This document shows, piece by piece, positions 1 to 6,212 of a stretch of DNA of 6,509 nt. Numbering within the stretch: position 1 is the first letter of the stretch; each line of letters opens with the position of its first letter. Both the position numbers and the translations under genes were made by a program. Where the stretch lies: NCBI GenBank assembly GCA_023442755.1, contig JAEZXS010000187.1, positions 1 through 6,509 on the forward strand, read 5' to 3'. The stretch comes from Pseudomonadota bacterium. Lineage in GTDB: Bacteria; Desulfobacterota; Syntrophobacteria; Syntrophobacterales; Syntrophobacteraceae. The notes below the pieces were generated by a model that searched no databases, had not been told where the DNA came from, and saw nothing but the letters and a program-made list of their open reading frames with translations.

Positions 1-67
1 TCCCTCTCTAATACACTCCTGCCTCCACAATTAGGGAGTCCTTCCACCCGATCCATTGCTAACCAAA

Positions 68-76
68 AGAGGTGAT
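68..76 (+). promoter_or_regulatory. Shine-Dalgarno site that decides the nrfH start
   Basis: The bases AGAGGTGAT match the consensus anti-16S pairing sequence almost perfectly. They overlap the GTG at 72 and the ATG at 75, so those codons sit too close to serve as starts. The GTG at 81 lies 8 bases after the GAGG core, which is normal spacing, so it is preferred. Confidence 0.6.
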
Positions 77-80
77 GAAA

Positions 81-542
81 GTGATCAGCACCGGTCTGCG
101 AAACTGGAAGGTTCTCCTGGCAATTGCATTGCTCGGATCGGCCACCGTTTTATTTGTCATGTTTGGGCCACCCAAACTCCTTGCCAGATCGGAAACTCCG
201 GATTTTTGCGCTTCGTGCCACGTGATGGAAGCGGAGTACGAGGCATGGTTCCATGAAGGGGCACACCGCAGGGTCAGGTGCGTCGACTGCCATCTGCCCT
301 ATGACAATATTGCTGCCCATTATGTCTGGAAGAGCATCGACGGAATGTGGGACGTGGCTGTCTTCTATTCGGGGAGAGTGCCGGAAAACATAAGAGCATC
401 CGAGCATGCACGGAGGGTGATCCAAGGGAATTGCATCCGTTGCCACGCAACAACAGTGGAAATGATCGACAACAATCGCCGGTGCTGGGACTGCCACCGC
501 AGGCTCATGCACATGAAAAGCGGCCTCGTAGAAACCAGATAG
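81..542 (+). CDS. nrfH: Cytochrome c nitrite reductase small subunit NrfH (tetraheme quinol dehydrogenase)
   Basis: NrfH takes electrons from menaquinol and passes them to NrfA at the outer face of the cytoplasmic membrane. From the GTG at 81 the protein is 153 residues, close to the Desulfovibrio protein. One transmembrane helix spans about residues 10-30. Four heme motifs follow: CASCH (43-47), CVDCH (67-71), CIRCH (118-122) and CWDCH (135-139). The first is followed by Val-Met, so Met49 can be the unusual axial ligand of heme 1. Lys84 and Asp91 are seven residues apart, as are the Lys and Asp that line the quinol site near heme 1 in Desulfovibrio vulgaris NrfH; His144 in the CHRRLMH stretch matches another heme ligand. 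In-frame GTG 72 and ATG 75 are alternative starts but overlap the ribosome-binding site. nrfA follows after 36 bases, so the two are probably co-transcribed. The family assignment is secure; the exact start is not. Confidence 0.95.
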   Translation: MISTGLRNWKVLLAIALLGSATVLFVMFGPPKLLARSETPDFCASCHVMEAEYEAWFHEGAHRRVRCVDCHLPYDNIAAHYVWKSIDGMWDVAVFYSGRVPENIRASEHARRVIQGNCIRCHATTVEMIDNNRRCWDCHRRLMHMKSGLVETR

Positions 543-567
543 GCTTTTACCAATGCAATGTCGATGT

Positions 568-573
568 CGGAGG
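568..573 (+). promoter_or_regulatory. Shine-Dalgarno site that decides the nrfA start
   Basis: CGGAGG lies 5 bases before the ATG at 579 and 8 before the ATG at 582. The longer in-frame start at 558 has no comparable site ahead of it. This favours a start at 579 or 582, which also places a short charged stretch directly before the signal-peptide core. Confidence 0.6.
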
Positions 574-578
574 TTACG

Positions 579-2063
579 ATGATGCGCAAATCAAGTTTGT
601 CCATGGTAAGGGGCGCCATTCTGCTCTTGTTGCTGCCTGCGTTCTACTTCCTGCCGGTGCTGACCGGATGCCAACCGAGCAAACCCGAACCCGTCAAGAC
701 CGTTACCATCCCGGACGGAGAAATCGATCCGGCAATCTGGGGGAAGGCCTGGCCCGACCAGTACAACCTCTGGAGAAAGACGGAAGAACCCGAACCGGCA
801 GGCAAGAGTAAGTACAAAAGGGGATTTGACGCAGACAGGCCAACCTACGACAAACTGGCGGAATATCCGTACATGGCCCTGTTGTTCAGCGGATGGGGGT
901 TCGGGGTGGAATACAACGAGCCGCGCGGGCACGCCTTCATGGTGCGCGATCAGCTTGCTGTCGATTCCTCGCGTCTGAAGGCCGGAGGCGTATGCCTGTC
1001 CTGCAAAACGCCCTTTGCGCCCAGGCTCGAAAAAGAGATGGGGGCCGACTACTACAGGCTTCCTTATGAAGATGTGATCGCCAGGATTCCGGAGAAGTTC
1101 AAAAACCTCGGGGTAGCCTGCATCGACTGTCACGACAACAGGGACATGTCTCTCAGGATCTCCAGAGGATTCACGCTCGGCAAAGCTTTGAACGCGATCG
1201 CCGTCGATCCCGCCAAACTTTCGCGCCAGGAGATGAGGGCTATCGTATGCGCTCAGTGCCACGTCACATACAGCATCCCCAAGGACAAAACGATGCATTC
1301 GACCGGCCTTTACTTTCCGTGGCAGGGAAGCCAGTGGGGCAACATCACGATCGAAAATATAATAAAGCAGTTGCGCAGTGACAATGCGTACATGGAATGG
1401 ACGCAAACGGTGACGGGCTTCAAGCTTGCATTCATCCGCCACCCGGAATTCGAGCTATTCTCAAACCACAGTGTGCACTGGAAAGCGGGAGCGGCCTGTG
1501 CCGACTGCCATATGCCCTATACCCGGGTGGGCGTGCACAAAATTTCGGATCACCGCGTCATGAGCCCACTGAAAAACGACCTGCGCGCTTGCTCCCAGTG
1601 CCACGCCGAATCACCGGAATGGCTGAAGGAGAGGGTCATCGAGATTCAAGATCGGACCGTTTCCCTCATGCTCCGCTCCGGTTATGCCACCGCCACGACC
1701 GCGAAACTTTTCGAGGCCGTCCACAAAGCTCAGAAGGACGGCAAAAAGATCGATGAGGACCTGTACAAAAAGGCGAAGGACTTCTACCTGGAAGCCTTCT
1801 ACCGTAGCGTTTTCATAGGGGCGGAGAATTCGGTAGGCTTCCACAATCCTCCCGAGGCAATGCGGGTGCTGGGCGACTCGATTGCCTTTGCCGTGAAGTC
1901 GGAAGCGTTCCTGAGGCAGATTCTGACCGAAGCTGGGATCAAAACACCCGCCAAGGTGCCGCTGGAAATGGCAAAATACCTGGACGACCGGGGTGGAAAG
2001 AAGCTCAAAGGAGAACCCGGAATCGAGATAAAAGACCCGATGAACCTGCAGGACATGTTCTGA
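579..2063 (+). CDS. nrfA: Ammonia-forming cytochrome c nitrite reductase NrfA (pentaheme catalytic subunit), lipoprotein-like and Ca2+-site variant
   Basis: NrfA reduces nitrite to ammonium with six electrons outside the cytoplasmic membrane. From ATG 579 it is 494 residues, a normal length. The N-terminus is a signal peptide ending in the lipobox LTGC (Cys31), so the mature protein is probably lipid-anchored. Heme sites are CLSCK (139-143, the lysine-ligated catalytic heme), CIDCH (181-185), CAQCH (224-228), CADCH (307-311) and CSQCH (338-342). Catalytic residues are visible: Arg116 in RGH, Tyr231 after the third heme, and His288 in RHPE. The usual calcium ligands are altered: the Glu before the catalytic Tyr is Thr230, the Gln before the catalytic His is Arg287, and the nearby Lys is Phe285. 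This pattern fits the calcium-independent subclass described for Geobacter lovleyi, in which an arginine fills the calcium place (from memory). Electrons should come from NrfH just upstream. Assignment as NrfA is secure; the calcium inference rests on alignment by eye. Confidence 0.97.
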   Translation: MMRKSSLSMVRGAILLLLLPAFYFLPVLTGCQPSKPEPVKTVTIPDGEIDPAIWGKAWPDQYNLWRKTEEPEPAGKSKYKRGFDADRPTYDKLAEYPYMALLFSGWGFGVEYNEPRGHAFMVRDQLAVDSSRLKAGGVCLSCKTPFAPRLEKEMGADYYRLPYEDVIARIPEKFKNLGVACIDCHDNRDMSLRISRGFTLGKALNAIAVDPAKLSRQEMRAIVCAQCHVTYSIPKDKTMHSTGLYFPWQGSQWGNITIENIIKQLRSDNAYMEWTQTVTGFKLAFIRHPEFELFSNHSVHWKAGAACADCHMPYTRVGVHKISDHRVMSPLKNDLRACSQCHAESPEWLKERVIEIQDRTVSLMLRSGYATATTAKLFEAVHKAQKDGKKIDEDLYKKAKDFYLEAFYRSVFIGAENSVGFHNPPEAMRVLGDSIAFAVKSEAFLRQILTEAGIKTPAKVPLEMAKYLDDRGGKKLKGEPGIEIKDPMNLQDMF

Positions 2064-2093
2064 GCGGGTCAGGGTTTCCGCTGTTTGCCGACG

Positions 2094-2126
2094 AAAAAGG
2101 GGTACCCCGTCGAAACGGAATACCCC
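2094..2126 (-). terminator. Intrinsic terminator of the leftward hdr/sdh-like operon
   Basis: Read on the minus strand, GGGGTATTCCG pairs with CGGGGTACCCC around a 6-base loop, giving an 11-bp stem with two G-U pairs, followed by five T. On the plus strand the two wobble pairs become A-C mismatches and no T-run follows, so the structure suits leftward transcription. It starts about 50 bases after the flavoprotein stop codon. Confidence 0.8.
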
Positions 2127-2134
2127 TCAATGGG

Positions 2135-2158
2135 AGGCGGGTCGGCCCGCCTTTCTTT
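2135..2158 (+). terminator. Intrinsic terminator of nrfHA
   Basis: AGGCGGG pairs with CCCGCCT around the loop TCGG (7 bp, GC-rich), followed by the T-rich tail TTTCTTT (sharing the stem's last T). It lies about 70 bases after the nrfA stop. On the opposite strand no T-run follows the hairpin, so it belongs to rightward transcription. Confidence 0.75.
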
Positions 2159-2176
2159 CATGCTCGACCGAAAAGC

Positions 2177-3844
2177 TTATTCGGCTTCCTGCCTGGCTTC
2201 TGCAAGACGCCGCGCGGTAACCTCGTCGGTCGAATAATCGGGAAGCAGGATCGGCGCAACGATCGGATCGCTGATGCCTGCCGCCTCGAGTTCCTTCTCA
2301 TACTTGACCACATGGTTGAGTGTGAGCTTCTTTACTTCCACTCCCCCATTGACATACTTCGATGCCGCAACGCCGGCCCTTCTTCCAAAGGTGATAACAT
2401 CCTGGAGGCTGTTGCCCATCAGGCGGTTTTCGCCGTGGAGGCCGCCCGTGCACTCGCCGGCCGAGAAGAGGCCGGGGACCACGGTTTCGGTGTCCGCGTT
2501 GATGGCGATGCCGCCGTTCTGATAGTGCAGCGTCGGGTAGACCAGCATGGGCTCCTTGCTGATGTCGATCCCGTGGCGTTCGAACTGGATGAACTTGGCA
2601 GGCAGTTCCTTGCGGACGGTGCCCTCTCCGTGCAACAGGTCGATCATCGGGGAGTCGAGCCACAGCCCGAAGCGCCCGGTCGGCGTAACGACGGCCTTGT
2701 TCACTTCGACGGCTTCCTTGATGAGTTCAGCGGATTCAACGTCACGCGGCTCGAGCGGGAAGCAGAACTGCGCGCCTTCCACGTTGAGCACGTGGGCGCC
2801 GAGGCCGCGGACTTTTTCCGTGATCAGGAGGCCGACGTTCTGTTCGGGATAGGCAACGCCGGTCGGATGGTACTGCGTGGAGGGCAGGCAGGTGGTGCCC
2901 ACTCCCGCGCGGTACGCCATGACGACGCCGTCCATGGTTGCGCCGTAGTGGTTCGTCGTTGCGAAGCCCTTGATATGGAGACGTCCGTTGCCGCCGGTCG
3001 CGATGATGACCGCCTTGGCGCGGACGATGAAGAATTCGCGGGTTTCCATGTTATAGAGAATGGCGCCGCCGCATTTGCCGGTTTCATCGAGAAGGATTTC
3101 CACCGCGGGGCAGAATTCGACGACTTGGATGCTGTCTCTGCGGTTTCTCGCCTCGTCTCTCAGAACGCGCATGATTTCGGCGCCCGTCATGTCACCGGAA
3201 GAATTCATGCGCTTGCGGCAGGAACCGCCGAAGTGGCGGGCAACGATGCGGCCGTCAGGCTGCTTGTTGAACATCATTCCAAGAGCCTCGAGCCATGCGA
3301 TGGAGAGCGGAGCATCGTGGGCCAGGGCTGCAACCAGGTCCGGCTGGTTGGTGAAGTGGCCGCCGCCGATGGTGTCCATATAATGATAGTAGGGGGAGTC
3401 GCATTCCTGGGTGGCCGCCTGGATACCGCCTTCGGCCATCATGGTGTTGGCATCGCCGTGACGAAGCTTCGTGGCCATGATGACTTTCAGCCCGGCGTCG
3501 GTCGCCATGAGGGCCGCCGAGGTGCCGCCGCCGCCCGCTCCAAGGATCAGGACGTCGGTGTCGAAATCGGGCGAGGAAAGATCGACCTTGTCAGGCCGCA
3601 GCAGGGAGCGAGACTCCATCACGCGGGCGATTTCCTCGGGAACGACAAGCCCCTTGTCCGGGCCGACTTTGAGCGCCCGGCGCCCTTCCTGCTGATAATC
3701 CGGATGGAACTTGCCCAGAACTTCGGCACGCTGTTCGAGCGACAGTGCCGGAAAGTTCTCGCCGCGTCTGGCCTTGGCAACACGCTCAGGTCTGGTCGCC
3801 TCAACCCTCTTGATCAGTTCTTTCATCTCAGGTGTGTAACCCAT
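2177..3844 (-). CDS. Fumarate reductase/succinate dehydrogenase-family flavoprotein, TfrA-like, atypical active site
   Basis: This is a soluble FAD protein of the SdhA/FrdA/aspartate oxidase family, 555 residues from ATG 3844; it has no Tat signal and no membrane segment. About 95 residues precede the FAD-binding motif GAGGGG (102-107), a longer N-terminus than usual. Family landmarks follow: MAEGG (136-140), QYHPTG (324-329), TEKVRG (342-347), HYQNGG (440-445) and HGENRL (470-475), so His326, Glu343, Arg346, His440 and Arg474 match substrate-site residues. Two differences stand out. Asn133 sits where FrdA/SdhA has the histidine that binds FAD covalently, so FAD is probably non-covalent. The family's LDLR stretch reads LDSP (396-399), so the usual proton-donor arginine is missing. 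After the FAD domain only about 65 residues remain, so the SdhA C-terminal domain is truncated or absent. It is last in a four-gene operon with SdhB-, HdrB- and HdrC-like partners. Fumarate/succinate chemistry as in methanogen TfrA is the leading guess, but another unsaturated acid is possible. Confidence 0.85.
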   Translation of the reverse strand: MGYTPEMKELIKRVEATRPERVAKARRGENFPALSLEQRAEVLGKFHPDYQQEGRRALKVGPDKGLVVPEEIARVMESRSLLRPDKVDLSSPDFDTDVLILGAGGGGTSAALMATDAGLKVIMATKLRHGDANTMMAEGGIQAATQECDSPYYHYMDTIGGGHFTNQPDLVAALAHDAPLSIAWLEALGMMFNKQPDGRIVARHFGGSCRKRMNSSGDMTGAEIMRVLRDEARNRRDSIQVVEFCPAVEILLDETGKCGGAILYNMETREFFIVRAKAVIIATGGNGRLHIKGFATTNHYGATMDGVVMAYRAGVGTTCLPSTQYHPTGVAYPEQNVGLLITEKVRGLGAHVLNVEGAQFCFPLEPRDVESAELIKEAVEVNKAVVTPTGRFGLWLDSPMIDLLHGEGTVRKELPAKFIQFERHGIDISKEPMLVYPTLHYQNGGIAINADTETVVPGLFSAGECTGGLHGENRLMGNSLQDVITFGRRAGVAASKYVNGGVEVKKLTLNHVVKYEKELEAAGISDPIVAPILLPDYSTDEVTARRLAEARQEAE

Positions 3845-3851
3845 GCTATAT

Positions 3852-3857
3852 CTCCTT
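3852..3857 (-). promoter_or_regulatory. Shine-Dalgarno site that sets the flavoprotein start
   Basis: AAGGAG on the minus strand lies 7 bases before the ATG at 3844. A longer in-frame start at 3880 would place this site inside the coding region and add 12 residues without family character, so it is rejected. Confidence 0.75.
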
Positions 3858-3875
3858 GGCACGCCCGAGCGCGCC
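3858..3875 (-). other. GC-rich hairpin directly upstream of the flavoprotein ribosome-binding site
   Basis: On the minus-strand RNA, GGCGCGC pairs with GCGTGCC (7 bp, one G-U) around the tetraloop TCGG. It ends immediately before AAGGAG. No T-run follows, so it is not an intrinsic terminator. It may mark an RNA processing or stability point between the Fe-S and flavoprotein genes, or affect ribosome loading. The role is inference. Confidence 0.45.
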
Positions 3876-3920
3876 TGCATTTCGATGATCGATTCGTTTG
3901 CAGTTCGTTAAGACCGCCGA

Positions 3921-4694
3921 TTACAGATGGCTGGTATCCTTCGGCATCCAGGAACCCAGAGGCACCATGTCGGGCTCGCGCTCACGCTCTTTGTAAATCT
4001 TTTCGAGTTCGGCGTGGCTCATCTTCTGGAGTTCATCGAGCATCTTGTCGTACTTGCCGGATTCGATTTCGGCAACGCGCTTCGTCAGGTGCTCGGCCTT
4101 CGGCTGGATGTACTTGCCATACAGGCGGCGCACCAGCTGGGCGATGTGGTACTGCGGCAGCTCGCCCATGCAGCGGCTTGCGCACATTCCGCACTGGATG
4201 CAGTCGAAGGAAAGCCTTGCAGCCCGGGCGATATCGCCCTGCTTTATAGCCGAGATATAGTCGAGGACTTCGACGTGCATCGGGCAGGCTTTGGTGCAGT
4301 TGTTACAGGCTACGCAGCGGAAGAGTTCGGGATAGAGGGCGTGAATGGCATCGGCGACGGGCTCGACCTTTTCGATATCGTACACGGCGCGGTTTGCGGG
4401 GTAGAAGGGAATCTGCGCCAGGTACATGTTGGGTTCGACAACCGTCTGGCAGGCGAGGCCGAAATAGAGTTTGTAGTCCCCTTCCCTGCGGTAGACGGTC
4501 GGGCATGCGCCGCAGATGCCGCCGCGGCAGCCGGCGCCGCGCAGGAACTTGAACCCGGCGTATTCCATTGCCTTCATGATGGTAAGGGTCTCGGGGACTT
4601 CATAACGCTTGCCCATAACATAGATGGGGATTGTCTTCGCCCCCTCGGGAAGAATAGCTCTGTCTCCAGTTGCAACCTGTCTGGGTGCTGACAT
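3921..4694 (-). CDS. SdhB/TfrB-type iron-sulfur subunit (2Fe-2S plus two 4Fe-4S)
   Basis: This 257-residue soluble protein should wire electrons between the flavoprotein and the Hdr-like subunits. The N-terminal half is a plant-type 2Fe-2S ferredoxin domain with Cys56, Cys61, Cys64 and Cys82 (CRGGICGAC, then LAC). The second half has two cubane-type motifs: CVACNNCTKACP (127-138) and CIQCGMCASRC (165-175). Classical SdhB has a 3Fe-4S cluster with one cysteine missing and a quinone site beside it; here the last motif has four cysteines, as in HdrC or TfrB, but is followed by Met-Gly rather than Pro. The C-terminal 75 residues are charged and probably helical. ATG 4694 has the ribosome-binding site AAGGAG six to seven bases ahead. 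The gene lies 54 bases after the HdrB-like gene and 76 before the flavoprotein gene. Methanogen TfrB is essentially this protein fused to an HdrB domain, which here is the separate upstream gene. The symbol is left blank because sdhB, frdB and tfrB each imply a function not proven here. Confidence 0.88.
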   Translation of the reverse strand: MSAPRQVATGDRAILPEGAKTIPIYVMGKRYEVPETLTIMKAMEYAGFKFLRGAGCRGGICGACPTVYRREGDYKLYFGLACQTVVEPNMYLAQIPFYPANRAVYDIEKVEPVADAIHALYPELFRCVACNNCTKACPMHVEVLDYISAIKQGDIARAARLSFDCIQCGMCASRCMGELPQYHIAQLVRRLYGKYIQPKAEHLTKRVAEIESGKYDKMLDELQKMSHAELEKIYKEREREPDMVPLGSWMPKDTSHL

Positions 4695-4748
4695 CTTGTT
4701 TCTCCTTAGCGTCGAAAATATGGAATTGCTATATCACCCCGATTCGGA

Positions 4749-5645
4749 TCAGGCCTGGACAGCCGATTCGACCGGAAAATTCTTGGCCTTGAGGAACTGT
4801 GCGGAACCGGGATCGCTCAGGTCGAGCCGGTATGCTTCCGGACCGAGGCCCAGGGCAATCGCGAGCAGCTGGCTGAAGTAGAATACCGGGATCTTTTTGG
4901 AAACCTTCTGCTGTGCAAGAAGTTCATCCTGTTTTCTGGCCAGGTTGTACTCGCAAAGCGGGCAGCTCAGTATCAGAGCATCCGCTCCCGCCGCCGTCGC
5001 ACTCTCGATGATGCGTCCGACAACGTCGAGAACCGCTTCCGGATGAGCCAGCACCTGGTAGGAACCGCAGCAAACCGTGCTAGCGGCAAAATCGACCGGC
5101 GTGGCGCCGAGGGCTTCTACAAACTCGTTCATGACTTTGGGCGCGCCGGCGGGCTCGATCGCGACATCCTTGGGCCGAACAAGCGTACAGCCGTAGTAGG
5201 AGGCAATCTTGAGGCCGTTCAGGGGCACTTTGATCTTGGCGCGCAGGTTGTCCCAGCCCACCGCGTCACGCAGGAAGTTCGCGAAATGCATCACCTCGAC
5301 TTCACCCTTGTAGTCAGGCTCCTCGGTCATGAAGTCGTTGATGGTCTTTCTTTTCACTTCGTCGTTTCGCATCAGGAGGTTTGCACGGGCAAGCGTGTTG
5401 TAGCACATGGAACACAAGGTAACGACCTTGTCGCTTCCCTGTTCCATAGCCCTGATCAGGTCGCGTACGGGGGCAACATGATGGATGAGGTCATCGTCGG
5501 CAAGAGAATGCACGGCGCCACAGCAGTTCCATCGCGGCAATTCCTCGAAGTCCACTCCGAGGGCCGCCATGGATGCAACCGCCGCCTCTTCCAGGTTCTT
5601 CGCCTTGGTCTTCAGGGTACATCCCGGATAGTAGCTAACTTTCAT
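4749..5645 (-). CDS. hdrB: Heterodisulfide reductase subunit B-like protein (two CCG domains)
   Basis: HdrB-type proteins carry noncubane 4Fe-4S clusters that cleave or form disulfides, or pass electrons in Hdr-like complexes. This 298-residue protein has two complete cysteine-rich CCG domains: Cys9, Cys41-Cys42 with Cys78 and Cys81, and Cys153, Cys192-Cys193 with Cys228 and Cys231. Spacings (31 and 35; 38 and 34 residues) agree with the CX31-39CCX35-36CXXC family pattern apart from one residue in the second domain. Both possible cluster sites are intact, as in methanogen HdrB, so it may hold real disulfide chemistry and not only a transfer role. There is no signal peptide or membrane segment. 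ATG 5645 is chosen because the in-frame TTG at 5657 lies upstream of, and overlaps, the ribosome-binding site. The gene begins 8 bases after the HdrC-like stop, consistent with translational coupling. CCG proteins also occur as SdhE and in lactate or glycolate oxidases; the HdrC partner and the TfrB-like neighbour favour the Hdr/Tfr reading. Confidence 0.92.
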   Translation of the reverse strand: MKVSYYPGCTLKTKAKNLEEAAVASMAALGVDFEELPRWNCCGAVHSLADDDLIHHVAPVRDLIRAMEQGSDKVVTLCSMCYNTLARANLLMRNDEVKRKTINDFMTEEPDYKGEVEVMHFANFLRDAVGWDNLRAKIKVPLNGLKIASYYGCTLVRPKDVAIEPAGAPKVMNEFVEALGATPVDFAASTVCCGSYQVLAHPEAVLDVVGRIIESATAAGADALILSCPLCEYNLARKQDELLAQQKVSKKIPVFYFSQLLAIALGLGPEAYRLDLSDPGSAQFLKAKNFPVESAVQA

Positions 5646-5649
5646 GATA

Positions 5650-5655
5650 CTCCTC
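5650..5655 (-). promoter_or_regulatory. Ribosome-binding site of hdrB overlapping the hdrC stop codon
   Basis: GAGGAG on the minus strand shares two bases with the TGA stop of the HdrC-like gene (5654-5656) and lies 4 bases before the hdrB ATG. Translation of the two proteins is probably coupled, which suits subunits made in equal amounts. Confidence 0.65.
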
Positions 5656-6061
5656 AACTCGTCATTTTTCTGAAGCAGCTGACCAGAGCTATCTGCGGCA
5701 GTTCCCTTATCGTTTCTGCAGGCAGCCTGGAGGGCTCGATCATGTTGACATTCTTGCGCAGAGTCAGAAGCCGCACGGCTTCCATGACTCTCGCCAGGTC
5801 AATGCCTCTTGGGCAGTTGGCCGAACACGTGTGACACGATGCACATGTCCAGCCCGAAGAAGAACCGGAGACGCCCTCTTCCATACCCAACTGGGCCATA
5901 CGCATGATTCTTCTCGGCAGGGTTTCCATTTGGCCCGACATAGGACAGCCGCCCCCGCACGTACCGCACTGGAAGCACTTGAATATGTCCTGGCCGCTTA
6001 ACTGACTGACTTTCTCGATGAACTCGTGTTTGATTGTTTTTTCGGAAATCTCAATCGGCAT
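5654..6061 (-). CDS. hdrC: Heterodisulfide reductase subunit C-like dicluster ferredoxin
   Basis: This 135-residue soluble protein carries two 4Fe-4S motifs, CFQCGTCGGGCP (29-40) and CASCHTCSANCP (73-84), with the spacing and context of HdrC. The C-terminal stretch PQIALVSCFRKMTS also has the look of HdrC tails. It is somewhat shorter than methanogen HdrC. In Hdr complexes HdrC relays electrons between HdrB and a donor such as HdrA or a membrane partner; no hdrA is visible in this window, so the donor is unknown. ATG 6061 has GAGGA five bases upstream. It is the first gene of the leftward operon, 8 bases before hdrB, and about 450 gene-free bases lie upstream. An HdrC next to TfrB-like and TfrA-like subunits is not part of the two-subunit methanogen enzyme, which makes this subunit the distinctive addition. 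Confidence 0.9.
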   Translation of the reverse strand: MPIEISEKTIKHEFIEKVSQLSGQDIFKCFQCGTCGGGCPMSGQMETLPRRIMRMAQLGMEEGVSGSSSGWTCASCHTCSANCPRGIDLARVMEAVRLLTLRKNVNMIEPSRLPAETIRELPQIALVSCFRKMTS

Positions 6062-6212
6062 TTTCTTCCTCGTTTCCTTTGGCGTTCAGGAAAGACCCTG
6101 CGGCCGAAATCGCCCAGTGAAAAAAAGTACGCATACACTGGCCTGGCCGGAATTCAGGGACGCTGCCCGAAAAGGGACAGAATCCCGATATCACAGGTTT
6201 TGAAGCATCCGG

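Noticed and set aside
4..38. Imperfect inverted repeat CTCTCTAA / TTAGGGAG upstream of nrfH
   Set aside because: An 8-bp stem with a 19-base loop and no T-run is too weak to call a terminator or operator, and the preceding gene is not visible.
591..1442. A 283-codon open frame antisense to nrfA
   Set aside because: The opposite strand encodes all five NrfA heme motifs region by region; the antisense product shows no recognisable features.
2312..4249. A 645-codon open frame on the plus strand across the flavoprotein and Fe-S genes
   Set aside because: It lies antisense to two clearly conserved proteins, spans their intergenic gap, and its translation has no family motifs. GC-rich codon use in the real genes explains the lack of stops.
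3927..4691. A 254-codon open frame antisense to the SdhB-like gene
   Set aside because: It mirrors the coding frame of the Fe-S protein almost exactly and carries no motifs of its own.
2177..6061. Idea that the cluster is a standard membrane succinate dehydrogenase
   Set aside because: No cytochrome b or anchor gene is present, the Fe-S subunit lacks the 3Fe-4S pattern, and Hdr-like subunits replace the membrane part.
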